Assembly (NCBI GenBank): GCA_023078555.1
Contig: CM041196.1
Span: 1,860,001 to 1,924,000 of the forward strand
DNA length: 64,000 nt
Source of the DNA: Ulva prolifera
Lineage: Eukaryota; Chlorophyta; Ulvophyceae; Ulvales; Ulvaceae
Direction of reading: 5' to 3'
In this document: piece after piece, positions 33,832 to 46,193 of the stretch
Layout of the letters: each line of letters opens with the position of its first letter
Numbering within the stretch: the first letter of the stretch is position 1
Made by a program: the position numbers and the translations under genes
The notes under the pieces: generated by a model
What the model was told of the DNA's origin: nothing
What the model saw: the letters and a program-made list of their open reading frames with translations, nothing else
Database searches by the model: none

Positions 33832-36734
33832 GCCAACTCAGCGCCACTGCAGCACCAGTCCCACACCAGTGGCAGCCATCAACAATCTGGCTTGCAAAAT
33901 CCACACCGCACGGATCTGCCTCCGCCACACCGCCCCCTGCACCCCTGTCCAGCGCCATGCATTCGGGCGAGGTGCCCTGGGGATGACGCAGGACTCTCCT
34001 GTTGCAAGACTCGCCCGGCCAGGACGGCCTCGCGCCCCGGACCGCGTCGGTGGCGGACCGTGGTGGATCAACGCGCCTGAGGCTGTCCTGCGTGCTGCGT
34101 TGCAAGACAAAGGCGTCGGGGCGGGCAGCACCGCGGAAACAGCGGGAATCACGGCCTACGTGCTGTGCCACATCTGGTGGAACAGCGCAGCCATGCATGT
34201 GCGGCATACCATTGCTCTGCAACGTAAATGGCTGCTTGAGGCGCTGCTGCGGGGCAGCGAGGTGATGCAAGCAACTGCCTGCTGAGGATCACGCCGCAAT
34301 CACCCTCCATGCTGAACATCAATCCGGTTGGCGCTGTGGTCATGCACAGCGCCACAGCAGCAGCCCCAGGTGGTAGGCACTGCATTGCAGAGGCACGCCA
34401 TATGCATGGCGGTGCTTCTAGACATGGCAATGTGTCCTCACCGCAGCGTGGCCACAACACAAAGCATGGCCATGACCCGCGTGCTGCGCAGTCATTCGCA
34501 GAGCCGCAGCTACAACCGCAGCACCTCATCCCCATCGCTCTCTGTGAGCCACTCCCACCCACCTCCGTACGCTACATCGGGAGGTCTGCTGTACCGTCGA
34601 TTCGTCCCGGCGGGGCTCAAGGCGAGGAGGCCTGCAGCACGGCACGCATCGGCGGCCCGCGCTTTGCGCTGTGCTCTGCGAGGCGCGCGGTGTGCTGCGG
34701 TGATGCCGCTGTTCGGCGGATTGCATGGATTGCTTCCGCTGAGACGCCGATGCGTGTCTGTCAGTGGAGAGGGGCCGATGTGGCGCCAGTGCAGGAGTGC
34801 TCGTGCGGAGGTGAGTCGACACCAGTCCCTCATGTTTACAAATGGCTGGAGGGGCCAGAGTTGTGTGGTGAGGTGGCCGTCAGCTCAGAACGAGGTGTCG
34901 TGGATTGCGGGCGTGCCCCAGCCTGTGCGCCCGTGCCATAGGCCGGTGACAGTAGCGGTGAGCCGGGCACGGGTGGTATAACATGTGTACATGGTCATGC
35001 GCGTTTGTGCTTGTGTTACAAGGGCAAAGCCGGAGTGGCCGGTAGCCGTGCTTATGTGCTGTGGGTGCGGCGCAGCTGCGGGGTGTGTGTCACAAGGACA
35101 AAGCAAGCAAGGCAGGTAGCACCGCGAGCAGCAACCAGGGGAACCGCACACTACGCAACAAGCCACACGCATCACGCCACTACGCAACAAGCCACACGCA
35201 TCACACAGCAACACACCCACACACCGCCAGCACTCGCGCCGGCCACAGCCACACACATGACCACAAACACACACAAGCATCCCACACAACACCCACAAGC
35301 ACACCCACACGCTCACCCGCACCCGCATGCGGGGTGTATGTGGCACGCGCTGCCCAGGTATACGAATGGTCTGAGATGTGGCTGAGGTGGGTGACTGGTG
35401 TGTCGGGTATGTGTGTTGTAAGGACACAGCCAGAGTGGCAGGTAGCACCGCAGGAAACAAACCGGGGGAACCACACACGCCAGCCATCGCCAGCACTCAA
35501 TACAGCATTCTGTAGATGTTAATGTCACACTTGTACTGCTGCACACCAACACCACCCATGCAAGCCAGTGCCCCGCGCCGGTGGGATGTGTATCTTGATC
35601 ATCGATGGCTCCAACACACAATGGCAGGTCTGAGGTGTGCATGAGGGGCATGGTTGTCGATGCATGCATGGAGGCTCGTACGCCTGGCACGCTACCGCAT
35701 ACCCTGAGAACATTTGGCGTTCACTTTCTGTCAAACAACCTGACTCGCCCCACCTCTGGGATCGCGTGCCCAGCTTTGTCTGCTGCAGCACTCCACCACA
35801 TGCTGTTTGCGGCGGCATCAGAGCAGACAGCGGCGGGCGCATACCTGCCCCGGCCATGACCCTCGCCATTGAGGCATTGATGCCGCCATGCGGGGGGCAT
35901 GCATGTAGCCCCTTCAGGTCATGCAGCAGGGCAGTGCAGGCACTGAACACCACGTGGTACCGCCGTGCGGACGATCCTGCGCCCCGCACCCACAGGGCCC
36001 CTTCATGTGGGTGCTATTGGAAAACGTCATCAGCGCAATGCCACTTCAACGTGCTGAGATTGCTTCCAGCAGCCGAAGCAATGCTATGGATCAGGTTGAA
36101 GCAGCAGGCTGTGTTCATCGCTCCACATGCACCGATATATACCCAGTGGTATCCCACATCCGTGTGACCTTGACACGTGTAAGTACAAGATTGTAACTGG
36201 TATCTGGGGCTCGGACGTAATTTATCCTCAGCAGTTGCGCAACAGGACCACATGGCACATTGAGCCAGCTTACAGCTGACATCAGGTGATTGGGAGATTA
36301 TCACTGTGGCAGAGCGTGCCGATCAAGTTGGTCTGTGCAATTCTTCCTCCGGAGCTGTTCCACAAATGTTGGTGTCGAATTACAGGGATCGTTGCGTTGT
36401 CGTCAATCCGTGACCCTTGGGAGATGGTGCGCGTGGCGCCGCTGCTTGCGACTGTCTGGATTCGAAGGCGCGCTTAGGTAGACGCGCGCCTAAGCGCCAT
36501 GGCTTCACGACAGCTCCGCAACGGCGATTACCATGCGATACAGTCACCGGATTACACAGCCGCAACAGGAGATTCAGCAACATCGCGTTAGTGTACGCGG
36601 ACTTAGGCATGGTTGCCATATAGTTCTCCACGTTGCCATGTGCCGCAGCAGCTTCTTCTTCAGGCAGCGTATTCAGAATTGTGACTTGCACCGCCGGAGT
36701 CAGCACACAGCGAGCTTGTGTTTCCTGAGTAGCC
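33832..36734. other. Intergenic region with a CA-rich repeat cluster and no recognisable gene
   Basis: About 2.9 kb between reductase copies 2 and 3. Frames such as 33758-34285, 34309-34981 and 35637-36167 have no domain or conserved splice structure. It contains the repeat cluster at 34981-35475 and a small stem-loop at 36469-36497 (GCGCTTAGG and CCTAAGCGC). Confidence 0.4.
34981..35475. repeat. Local cluster of a GTGTTACAAGGACA-type repeat plus CA-rich sequence
   Basis: Three related segments start near 35014, 35089 and 35416. Each has the order GTGTNNCAAGGRCA, AAGC, then GGCAGGTAGCACCG or close. Between them is a CA-rich stretch with a two-copy unit containing ACAAGCCACACGCATCAC. Similar single segments occur near 41835 and 43885. 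Confidence 0.55.
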
Positions 36735-39231
36735 ATGTTCAAGTCACAGTGTAAAAATATCGACCCCGCCACCGTGGTGTTGTGTGGCCTCGCAGGCATC
36801 GGGCTGTTGCGTGCACTGTCCGTTACGAGTGGCGCTTTGAGATTCCTGTGGCGCAAACACCTGCGACCCGGAAAGAAGCTCAGCGATTACGGAGAATGGG
36901 CTCTGGTAACTGGTGCATCAGATGGCATCGGCCGGGCGTACTGCAACTACTTAGCCAGGCAAGGTACGAGCTCGAGGCAACATGACCGTCGTGACGTAAA
37001 TTACGTCGTTCCATCGGTCCTGGAGCAGATGATTGCCTCTGTGCAACTCTACTGACTTATTCCAGAATCTTCGAGGGCTTTGCATGCACACATCGGCAAG
37101 GTTGCTGCAGGTCTCAACATTTTCTTGGTGTCGCGCACACAGTCCAAGCTAGATACAGCCCAAGCCGAAGTCGCCAAGGAATATGGCGTAAAAACCAAGA
37201 TCCTTGCGATAGACCTTGCTGAAGCATCAGCGCAGCCTCTCAGTGCGGCCGTTTGGACAGACCTCAAAGCTACGATCGACACCCTTGACATCGGTGTCTT
37301 GATCAACAATGCTGGCAAAGTCCAGGGCCCGCCCTCGGAGTTTCACGAGATTGACGCAGACAGCCTCGACAGCACAGTCTCCCTCAACGACGTTGCAGTT
37401 TTGAAGATGACACACCTCGTTCTGCCAGGCATGGTCAGTCGGAGCCGTGGTGCCATTGTCAATCTGTCCTCAGTCCTGTCAGCAGTCCCAGCCACTCCCT
37501 TGGTGTCGCTATACTCCGCCACCAAGAGCTTTCTGGACACGTTTTCCAAGGCGATTGCTGAAGAGTATGGCCCCAAAGGCATCGATGTGCAGGTGTGCTC
37601 GCCCACCGCTTGCTTCTTGTGATCTCCACCACACAGCTACACTGATGAACGCCATCGTATCTACACAATGTTATCACATCACAGTCTAAATCATGAGTGC
37701 GCATGCATGGAATCGGTGTGCCACCATGCCAAATGACAGCTTCGGTCCTTGAGGCATTACTTTGCATGATCATCCGCATGGCCCATGCTGCAGGGACCCC
37801 GTTTGCCTGGTGTCGTCTGCTCGTCACCTCACCATAGCATACGCTGCTCCCCCCACGTACACTGTGCCCGAAATTGCACGCAACGACACTGCACGCAAGG
37901 ACATTGTTTGCCACTGCAATGAGGTCGAGAGAGTGGCTGTGGCCACTCCGCATCTGGGCTTGCGCAGGCCATGCGAACGCCATGCCCGTGTGGGAGAGGT
38001 TATCTGCTGCTCTGCATGACGCACACGTGGGGGGGTGTGACCACCTTCCTTTCTACAACCGTCTGGCTCCAGCACTGGGGGGGATCCTCTGAAACGAACA
38101 AGCATCTTTTGAAGCCGACAAGCATCTTTTGAAACCACCAAGCATCTTTTGAAACCAACAAGCATCTTTTGCATCTTTTGAAACCGACAAGCATCTTTTG
38201 AAACCGACAAGCGCCTTGCCGCACGTGCTTCCCTGCCGCTCACAGCTGCCACGCCGCCCTTCCAGACACGCCACCGCATAGACTAGTCGCCACAGCACAG
38301 GCACCGCAATGTGAAAGTGAGACTGCAGGTTCAGCTGCCGGGCCCTGTAGCCACGTCGATGGTGCCCCCTGGTCAGGGCGAGAGCAGCTTCATGCCGTCT
38401 CCAGACAAGTTCGTGGCCCACGCGGGCCGCCACATCGGCTACGAGACCTTCTGCTACCCCTATCCACCCCATGCAATCGCTATGTACGCCTCCACTGCCC
38501 GCCCTCAGTGCAGCCCGTGTTGCTCTGGACAAATCTGGGGAAAAGATTACTCTTGTTCGCATGATTTTCACCTATGATGTGAGGGAATAATGAGCCACGT
38601 AGCAGCCCTTGCATCTGTCTGTGTTACACGGATGGAGGTGGCATCTGTCTGTGTCGGCCTCGCACAGGTCAAGTCTTCTGCTCTCTTGCCACGATGCCAA
38701 AGCACGCTATGCCTTTGGGCTGCCCATGTCCTGTGTGGAGCTGCTCATGTGCCAGTGCGGCCCTGTCTTCATCACCGCCCTTGGCGCAGAGAATTGTGCC
38801 ATTAGTGTGGCAGGCTTGGTTGTCAGTGCAAGCGCACTGGGCACCAACAAGCGGCTGTTGGCTACACACGCTCATGGCCACGCATGCCGGTGGCTGTGCA
38901 CACGCCGGTGGCCATGCATGCCATGCGCGCCAGGCACCAACGCGTGGCCATGCATGCCATGCGCCGGCGCCTCTGTTGTTGTACACAGGCCACCTTGCCT
39001 GTGGCTGCCGCAGGACAGTACATTGCCCCGCAGCTGGGGGAGTACCGTGGCTGAGGGGCGCACTGTTGCAGGAGCATCATCAAGGCACTGCCGCACCGCA
39101 TGGTCGTCAGCTGCGTCAAGAGCGCGATGGGCGAGATGAAGGCGTCCATGGAAGCGGCGCAGGCGAAGAACAGCACAGAGGCTGGCGGTGCGGGCGCAGG
39201 GGAGGGCTCAGCATCCACAGGGCAGGCGTAA
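36735..39231 (+). CDS. KCR: Very-long-chain 3-oxoacyl-CoA reductase, copy 3 (4 exons, about 341 aa)
   Basis: Exons: 36735-36963, 37111-37592, 38329-38483 and 39072-39231; phases 1, 0, 2 as in the other copies. The second and third exons have exactly the lengths found in copy 2 (482 and 155). Motifs: FLWRKHLRPGKKL, cofactor site TGASDGIGRAY, GLNIFLVSRTQSKL, VLINNAG, VNLSS, and catalytic Tyr and Lys in LYSATKSF. The third exon encodes VQLPGPVATSM, MPSPDKFV and GRHIGYETFCYPYPPHAI. The last exon starts SIIKALPHRMVVS and ends in an Ala/Gly/Ser-rich tail longer than in the other copies. The second intron (37593-38328) contains a 20-base minisatellite at 38097-38211. All catalytic residues are present. 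Confidence 0.88.
38097..38211. repeat. 20-base minisatellite in intron 2 of reductase copy 3
   Basis: The unit AAGCATCTTTTGAAACCGAC is repeated about six times, with one truncated unit in the middle. It lies inside the 736-base intron. Confidence 0.9.
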
Positions 39232-40969
39232 GCTTAGCAATAGTGCCCTGCAGGGCCTTGCCAGGCTCTGGGCACTCCCTCCAGTCACGTGGATCAAGCG
39301 AAATCCGCTGCCCAGTGCAGCTCTGTGGCCGGCGCTCAGAGCCGGAGTGGGCACCTGTCCCTGCTCCGCAGGTCTGGGCCACGAGGTCGCTGAAACGAAG
39401 TGAAATAGCTGACAAGAAAGGTCTCGGGCCGGTGCATGGCACTACACTGCTGAAGCATTGCTGAAACTGCTGTCGTCGATGCCCGTACAGCCACGTCTGA
39501 CTGGATATTGTTAATGTGTATCAGAATTCTGTACAGTAAAGTTCGTCATGTATCCTTCCCCTTGCAGTTGTGGTGCTCTGCATGTGTGTAACATTTCGAC
39601 ATGTCACGGTGGATTCGTGGCTGTGTCTAGCAATTCTGAGAGTTGCTCCTGCGCATGCCACAGAGAACAGATCCGAAGCAGGCGGGCTGTGGCCCGAGTA
39701 TGCAGGAGAACACACTTTCTTTGTAATCATTTGCAATACCGCATGTCAACATGAATTAAATGTGCCACATTCCTCCCGTCAAGTGATGTGTAGTTCAGCC
39801 AAAGTCAGGGAATCCCATATTTTCATTTTCGCACACGTTTGCATGGGCGACAAGGTGGGAAAGCTTTCAGGTGTGAAACAGCGATGACCCTATCCAGCAG
39901 GCTGTTATGCAAGTAGGATGGCCAACAGTGCATGCATGGCCCGTATGAGTTGTGAGCGAGCCTGGACATACATTGTGACTGCACTGCGCCGGCATTGTGA
40001 CGTCTTGTGACCGCTGTTCGTCTGCCCCTGTCACCACCTCAACAATCTGTCGCAGCTCATTCTTTTGATTTGCATCATTACAGTGAAGAAAGATGTACGT
40101 ACCGCACATCATGACCGGGCTCGTTGAAAACCTACCACTTCAGGCAGTACAGCTGCTGCACATGTTTTATATCATGGTCTGTGCATAAAACAGGAGGGGT
40201 AACCTGTGGCTGTACCATTCTGAATGCTTGCAGAACCGATGGAGATGCTGCTCTGACCACTGCCACTGCAACCAACAATGGCCAGCGATCAGAGCAAGCG
40301 TGCAGCCTACCCATGCATGGTGCAGTGTCACGTTAGTGTCCTGTGGCGGCGCTTGGCCATGCAGTCACCCCCGCCCCTTGCGCTTCATTCATATTTGTGT
40401 GTAGGCTGATATGGCTCTGCGCCGCTGATAATGCGCTGTGCCTTGGGGTCCAAGAGGCCCTGGAGCCAGAATGCTGCCTACAGGAAGCACTGGCTGAATG
40501 GTCTGTTGAACGGAGGGATGTTTACTGAGCTGGCCTTGGAGGCGCAGCTGCTAGAATATATCTGATTCAAAAACCTGAACATGGCCGTGCCCGGTCAGGC
40601 CTGATCCGCAGTTTCCAGAAGATACATGAGTGTGCGACGGCCGACAACGGTCAACACAGGGCGGAAACGCTCAACCACTCACTGCGCACTGAAGTTACAC
40701 TGCATGCACCCCAAAACGACTTCTAACAAGTGCTGTGCCTGAACCCACAGCCAGCGACAGGCCATATACGTCGTTCACTGTAGACTTGAGCAGATGGGTC
40801 CCTGTGCATGCATGGTCACATCTGCTTAGCCCGCAGGCCATGCGATGATTCGCAGCAATCTGTAGCCGGGTAGATCACGCTCCAACGGCGCATGCATCTT
40901 GGCTGTCAGGTTGCCTCTTGTGGCCACGCGCAACACTCTCATGCATGGTGATCGACCCCTCCCCCCCCG

Positions 40970-41001
<32 letters not shown>

Positions 41002-41055
41002 TCCCCCCCACACGCCCACGGCCAACAAGCGCCGCCGGCCGCTGTGGTCAATACT
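39232..41055. other. Intergenic region between convergent genes, no recognisable gene
   Basis: About 1.8 kb between the stop codons of reductase copy 3 and the glycosyltransferase. It contains a poly-C tract at 40970-41000. Short frames only. Confidence 0.4.
40970..41000. repeat. Poly-C tract (31 C)
   Basis: Uninterrupted C run, 56 bases beyond the glycosyltransferase stop codon (poly-G on that gene's sense strand). Confidence 0.9.
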
Positions 41056-43156
41056 TCACGCCGCCGCGTCGGCGCCGGTGCCGCCTGTGGGGCGCTCACT
41101 GCCGAGCGCCACGCTGGCCGCGGCCGGGGCCGGCAGCGGCGGCGGCAGCGGCGTGCGGATGGCGTCGGTGTACGCCGTGTCGTACACGCGCTGCAGCGCC
41201 TGCGGGCTGCAGCCAAGGAGCCACATCAGGCCGATGCGGAAGTGCAGCGCGGTCGCCTTGAGGCCCCCCCACGCCACCATGCGCCGCCCGCTCGTCTCGT
41301 TGCCGCGGTACGCCACGTGCCGCACAGCCGCCCTCTGCACAGCACACGCTGACCTCTCGTCTTCCTTGCACAGCGCACAGCGCGCAGTCCATGCGGCAGG
41401 CGTCGCTGACGCGGCCCGCATCAAGTGCCCGGGGAAAGTGTCCTAGGACTCCAGGTCCTCAGATGTGCAATAGAACAAGCATGACGGTCCTGGGCGACGT
41501 AAGAATTACCATGTCCTCACGCCGGCGAGCGTGGACGCGGTACATTGCATAGCAGAACACCAAACTGCAATTGAAGAAAACATGTAGGAGCCCAGCCACG
41601 CTATGTGGCAGAGGGGAAGGGGGCGGACCTTGCCGGGGCGGAGGAGGGTGCCGCGCTCATGCATGCGGATGGAGAGGTCGGCATCCTCCATGATCGGCAG
41701 GGCCTCGTCATAGCCCCCCGCCGCCTCAAAGTCTGCGCGCCGCACAAAGATGTTCTGGTCCCCTGCACCGCAGGCCATCGCCGCTCACATGCGTGGGTGG
41801 AGCGACAGGACGGAACAGAACCTCATGCATGCATGTGTGTTACCCAGACGAAAGCGAAGCGCAAGGTAGCATGTGCGATACAAGAACGGACCATCTGCAC
41901 CGCACACGCACGCCACAGGAAGCAGCCGGCGTAGAACAAGCCGCCAACAAACACCACCACGACGCAAAAAAAGTCTGCATGCATGCATGTGCGGCACGAG
42001 TGCGTCCGCCGGCCCCTACCAACGGCCCACACATCACAGAACATCCTTTCACGCTGCCGCGGCATCGAAGTCAACGCCTCTGCAGAAGTGCCATGTGAAC
42101 AGGTGGGAACAGGTACGGACAGGGTGCTGGGCAGTGTTGGGTCGTCAGGCCCGATCATATGTAACAATTCCGAATATTCAGGTCTGATTTCTGGGTGGCA
42201 GCCCTGGAAATGCTGCAAAGCGACCCAACACTGGTGCAGGGCTGCGGCGCTGCGGTAGCGGCCGGGCAGCACACCCAGCACGCAGCGCAGGCCCTGCGCG
42301 AAGCCGCGCGGCCGCATGAGCAGCGGCATGTAGAAGGTCTTGAGAAGGTGGTGCGCCGTCTGCCACGGCAGGATGTGGCCGCCGTGCGTGATGCGCGTCA
42401 CAAAGCCCCCCGCGACAACGCGGTCCGATGCAAGCTCGTACCTGCACACACAGCCGCGTTTGTGGTTCCCCTTCAACAAGTTGTTGTGTTGGTCGATGCA
42501 CGCAGGGCAGCCGTGTGTGCCAGACATCGCAGATCACCGGACGTACATGGTGACGCTGATGTGGATACAATTTGCAAACTCACGTTTCGCTGTATCAGCC
42601 ATGCATTCCAAATACGTAGCAAAAAGCCAAATGCGACATCGTGGTACATTCGAAAGGGCTACGTTGGATTGCCAGTAATTCGAGCGCAGTGGGTGTGGAT
42701 CAGAGAGGGTTGCGCACCGGATGACATTGACCAGGTCCCGGCATGGCCGCGTGTCGGCGTGGACAAAGCACAGGTAGCCACAAGTGGCTGCAGCGGCGCC
42801 GGCGTTCATCTGCCGCGAGCGGCCCCGCGCTGCCGCCACGAGCCGCATGTCCGGCTGCCTCTCAATCATCTCCCGGGTCCTGCGCAGCACGCAGAGCGCA
42901 CGGTGGGGGAGCGCCGCAGGTTTGTTGGGGCAGCAATTAACAATCGTTAGACATAGCCACTCAAATCTGGGGCTTTGCATGGTGCCATGGTGGGCCTCCG
43001 CCACCATGGGATCGACCCGTGCAGGCACCGCATCTGCTGAGCACACATGTGCCCGGCTGCACGGGTCTTGACGGCTCTAATGATCTGTGCTACAGTGACC
43101 AAAGCAGTTGGCATGGAGTCGCATGGGCGGTGGGGGGTAGGGAAAGCACTTCCAGG

Positions 43157-43193
<37 letters not shown>

Positions 43194-43483
43194 GCGCACC
43201 GGTCCGTGGAGCCGCCGTCAACAAAGATGATCTCCGCTGGAGGCGGCTGCAGGGCGCGCAGGTGCTCAAACATCTCTGCCAGGGTCCCCTCCTCGTTCAG
43301 CACCGGAATGATCAGCGCCGTCGCTACGGCCGCCGCTTCGCCACCGGGCTTCGCTCCGGCGCGCGCCGCCGCGGCGCTTGCCGGCAGTCCTTTCTCCACG
43401 CTGCGGGCGTCCGGCCTGTGCTGGGCGACCCACCAGCTGAAGCGGCGGCGATCCCGGAGTTGTGTCACCACGAGAAGGCTCGC
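41056..43483 (-). CDS. Family-2 glycosyltransferase (5 exons seen, 5' end unresolved)
   Basis: Exons in gene order: 43483-43200, 42879-42718, 42441-42275, 41762-41629 and 41334-41056. Phases are 2, 2, 1, 0 and fit throughout. The fold is GT-A and the subfamily resembles the bacterial/cyanobacterial group once called transferase 2, TIGR04283. Shared motifs are LIIPVLNEEGTLAEM, EIIFVDGGSTD, GRSRQMNAGAAAA, FVHADTRP, VVAGGFVTRI, GDQNIFVRRADFEAAGGYDE and the acidic MEDADLSIRM. The sugar donor and acceptor are unknown. The first exon listed has no ATG before the domain and begins after a TGCAG acceptor in phase 0, so at least one upstream exon is missing; a candidate region is 43500-43950 but I could not settle it. 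The C-terminus after the domain is Pro/Ala-rich and ends GTGADAAA. The first intron begins GTGCGCGTG followed directly by 33 C. Confidence 0.82.
43158..43190. repeat. Poly-G tract (33 G) next to a glycosyltransferase splice donor
   Basis: On the gene's sense strand it is poly-C, starting nine bases after the 5' splice site at 43199. Confidence 0.9.
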
Positions 43484-43922
43484 CTGCATGCATGCATATA
43501 ATTGGTGTGATGCATGCATGCACATAACTGGTTTGACGTACAAGTGAGCCCAAGGGGCTTGCATGCATGCATGCATGCATGTGGAAGGCGTGTGTGCTGC
43601 GGGCGAGGCGCGTCGAAGGTGAGGCAGTGCGCGCGTGCCTAAGTTACTGGCGCCGCAGCCGGCTGTCGGCAGCACAGCGGATCGCAGCGGCTTGAGTGAT
43701 CAGGGCTATTATGTCGACAGCTGGGTGAACCTCAGCAGGGGTACCTGCAGGTCCAGAGCGAGGTGGCACGCATGGGCTCAGGCCCAGGGTGGCGCTCCAC
43801 AGAGAGAATAAGCTATGTTCAGCGTATCGAACGTGCACCTGCCTCAGCGGCACGCGGGGGGGCTGAGGTGTGGCATGAGGGTGTTACTAGGACACAGTCG
43901 AAGAGGCAGATGGGCATGCAGA

Positions 43923-43944
43923 GGGGGGGGGGGGGGGGGGGGGG
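43923..43944. repeat. Poly-G tract (22 G)
   Basis: Uninterrupted G run upstream of the glycosyltransferase (poly-C on its sense strand). Whether it follows a splice donor of a missing 5' exon is not clear. Confidence 0.9.
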
Positions 43945-45831
43945 CGGTTGGGCGGCAGCCTGCCGCTGGCAGGTCAGGTGGTCAACATGCATGTCGGTAG
44001 GGTTCGGCAGAGGCAGGTGCGGTGAGAACAGTCCAGAAAAGGCTGCTCGTTGGGGCCACGGACATGTGCTGTACAGATGAAACAGAAATGCAGGTGAAGT
44101 GTAACATGTCGGCTGGAGGCCTGAGCTTGCACTGTGGGTAGTGCAGAGTGCAGCTATCGGCCAGACTGAAATTCGCGCAATGAGTAATCGCGCAATTGCA
44201 CCATCTACTTCAGGAAACGCCAGACCTGTCATGCTGTGTGCCTGCGTCGATGAAAAGATGGCTGGTGTGGTGAAGACACAGAGGGCAGGGCTGTTAAACG
44301 TCCTTTCTGACATCATGATCATTCGAAGTGTATACAGCAAGAGAAAACTGTGGGTGACAGTCACCTTGGTGGGCTGCTCCTATATCGTTCTACATCAGGA
44401 AGCAGTAGCAGGCTGTATGGCACTGCTACACAATGGCTGTGGGGTAAGCCCCTCATGATGTGGATGAGTATTGGTGTTTGTCTTCTCCCGTTCACTCTGT
44501 TACAACATGTTGTAATATATGTCCCTGATGAAGCTCACAGCGTCTTGGCGATCCGCCTGCCAAGGGTGTCATGGACGAGTGCTTCTGTCGAGAGATGGGC
44601 TGGCACCATGGTCTCACCGATACAGTGCAGCTGCCTAGGGCTCTGTGCACTCTCTGTGCACCCAAAAAGCTACTCAACAACTCCCAGCAGAGCTGCTTCC
44701 AGACCGGGCTACCTGGACCTACACGTAGACGAAGTACAGCGTCAACACAGTACACAATTACTTAGATCGGTGTCGCAAATGTCGATCATTCTGCAGTGTC
44801 GTTCCGGCTGCCAGGCCGTCTATGCGTGACCGAGCCGTGGGTCATTTTTAGGGTCATTTGTAGGGATACCTCCCTCCGGTCACGCCGCCACGTAGGTGGG
44901 GTTGGCACGCGTATGTGACGACCGCCTGTAGCTGGACGTGACGTCTGCCACGATCGTGCACGAGCAGCCACCAGCAATCAGCAAGGACCGCCCCGAGCGC
45001 CAGTGCTGCTGCAGCGCCACCTCAGTGCAGCTGCGCGGCATGGGGCCCCGGTGGTCATACTGGCTTCGTAAAGTACGAGGTATGACGGTGTCGGTCATGT
45101 GGGTCAGGTTTAGGGATGTACACGTAACCGGTACCCTAGCGAGGAGCGATCCGAGCGCTATGGAGCACTTGCTCTGCCAGCGCAATCGCTACTCGGGTTG
45201 GGCACAGATCGACTCGTGCACACCTCGGAGCCTGACTAAGCCACGGGGCTATTCCAGTCCCAGTTCCTGTGATGTTCTGACTGACGCGGAGGCAGTATAG
45301 GTGGGACTCTTCGCCCTGCCTCTCGTTCGATCAGAACTCTTTTAGAATTTGTAACACACTGGGAACAGTTCGCATATGCATGTTCGGCAGTCACGCTGCA
45401 GCTGCGCAGACATCCCTTGCCTGCTCGCTGCGCGCAGATGTGCCCTGGCGCCAGCCGAGATCTTCCGTTGAACGTGAGCACATAGCTGTACATATGTAAG
45501 CCTCTCATCAAAAATGAAACTTCGCACAATGGTTCAGTTGCGCCGCGGCGACTTCCGAATTGGATGCCCAGTAGGCATGAACTCGAAGACAGCGTGAACA
45601 CAAAGAATATGCGTAACACGAGACTGGAGTGTGGCAGCTACAAGTTTGCTTTTCCTCCATCTCGCGTGAGTACTTGATACGCCCGGTGCGCAAATCCGAG
45701 CTCGCATGGCAGAGGTTGCGGTCGAACAAGTGTCCACCGGAGCGTATTCATATTCGCTCGAGAGCTCTCCCCTTCGAAGAAGCACCCGTCCGGAAGATGC
45801 ATCGGACGAAGCACTACAATGCCGAAGCAAC

Positions 45832-45839
45832 TATAAATA
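45832..45839 (+). promoter_or_regulatory. TATA box of the NEG-repeat gene
   Basis: TATAAATA in a good context, about 360 bases upstream of the start codon. That distance leaves room for a 5' UTR intron ending at TTGCAG (46180-46185). Confidence 0.5.
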
Positions 45840-46193
45840 CTGGGCTCGTGGGCAGTCTACACTATCATCTCCATCGTCCTCCAAGCCATCTTACAGCTAG
45901 CAATCGTGTCAATTGATTGTTGCCATACACTGCCACTAGTATACTCCCGTTGAAGCCACAGCCTAACAGGTCCACACCAGTACGTGCCCACCCTAAATCT
46001 CATGAGATTGATCACTACCACTGTAATTTATTTTCCTTCTCAGCACCCGCACTAGCTAGTTCCTATAGAACTAGAGCCTATAGAACTTGAAGCGACATGC
46101 GAGCCACAGCCTGGGCGTTTTGCGGCGTTTGCAGCCCAACAGATCCAATAGAACACCACAGCTGATGTACCATAAATGTGTTGCAGAAAGAAG

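Larger units (their letters stand above)
43484..46193. other. Region upstream of two divergent genes; holds the missing 5' end of the glycosyltransferase
   Basis: About 2.7 kb. It includes runs of ATGCATGCATGC near 43490-43582, a 22-base poly-G at 43923-43944, and a TATA box at 45832-45839 for the gene to the right. One or more 5' exons of the glycosyltransferase should lie at 43500-44100. No other gene recognised. Confidence 0.45.

Noticed and set aside
36469-36497. Stem-loop (GCGCTTAGG / CCTAAGCGC) as a tRNA or structured RNA
   Set aside because: It is a single short hairpin with no other tRNA arms, no box A/B pattern and no conserved partner in the other reductase promoters.
38097-38211. 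Regular repeats as a possible CRISPR array
   Set aside because: The units are directly adjacent with no unique spacers, and they lie in an intron of a eukaryotic gene.
43644-43853. Possible first exon of the glycosyltransferase (HSLFSLWSATLGLSP)
   Set aside because: No start codon and no donor in the phase needed to join the exon at 43483 could be fixed, so the 5' end was left open.
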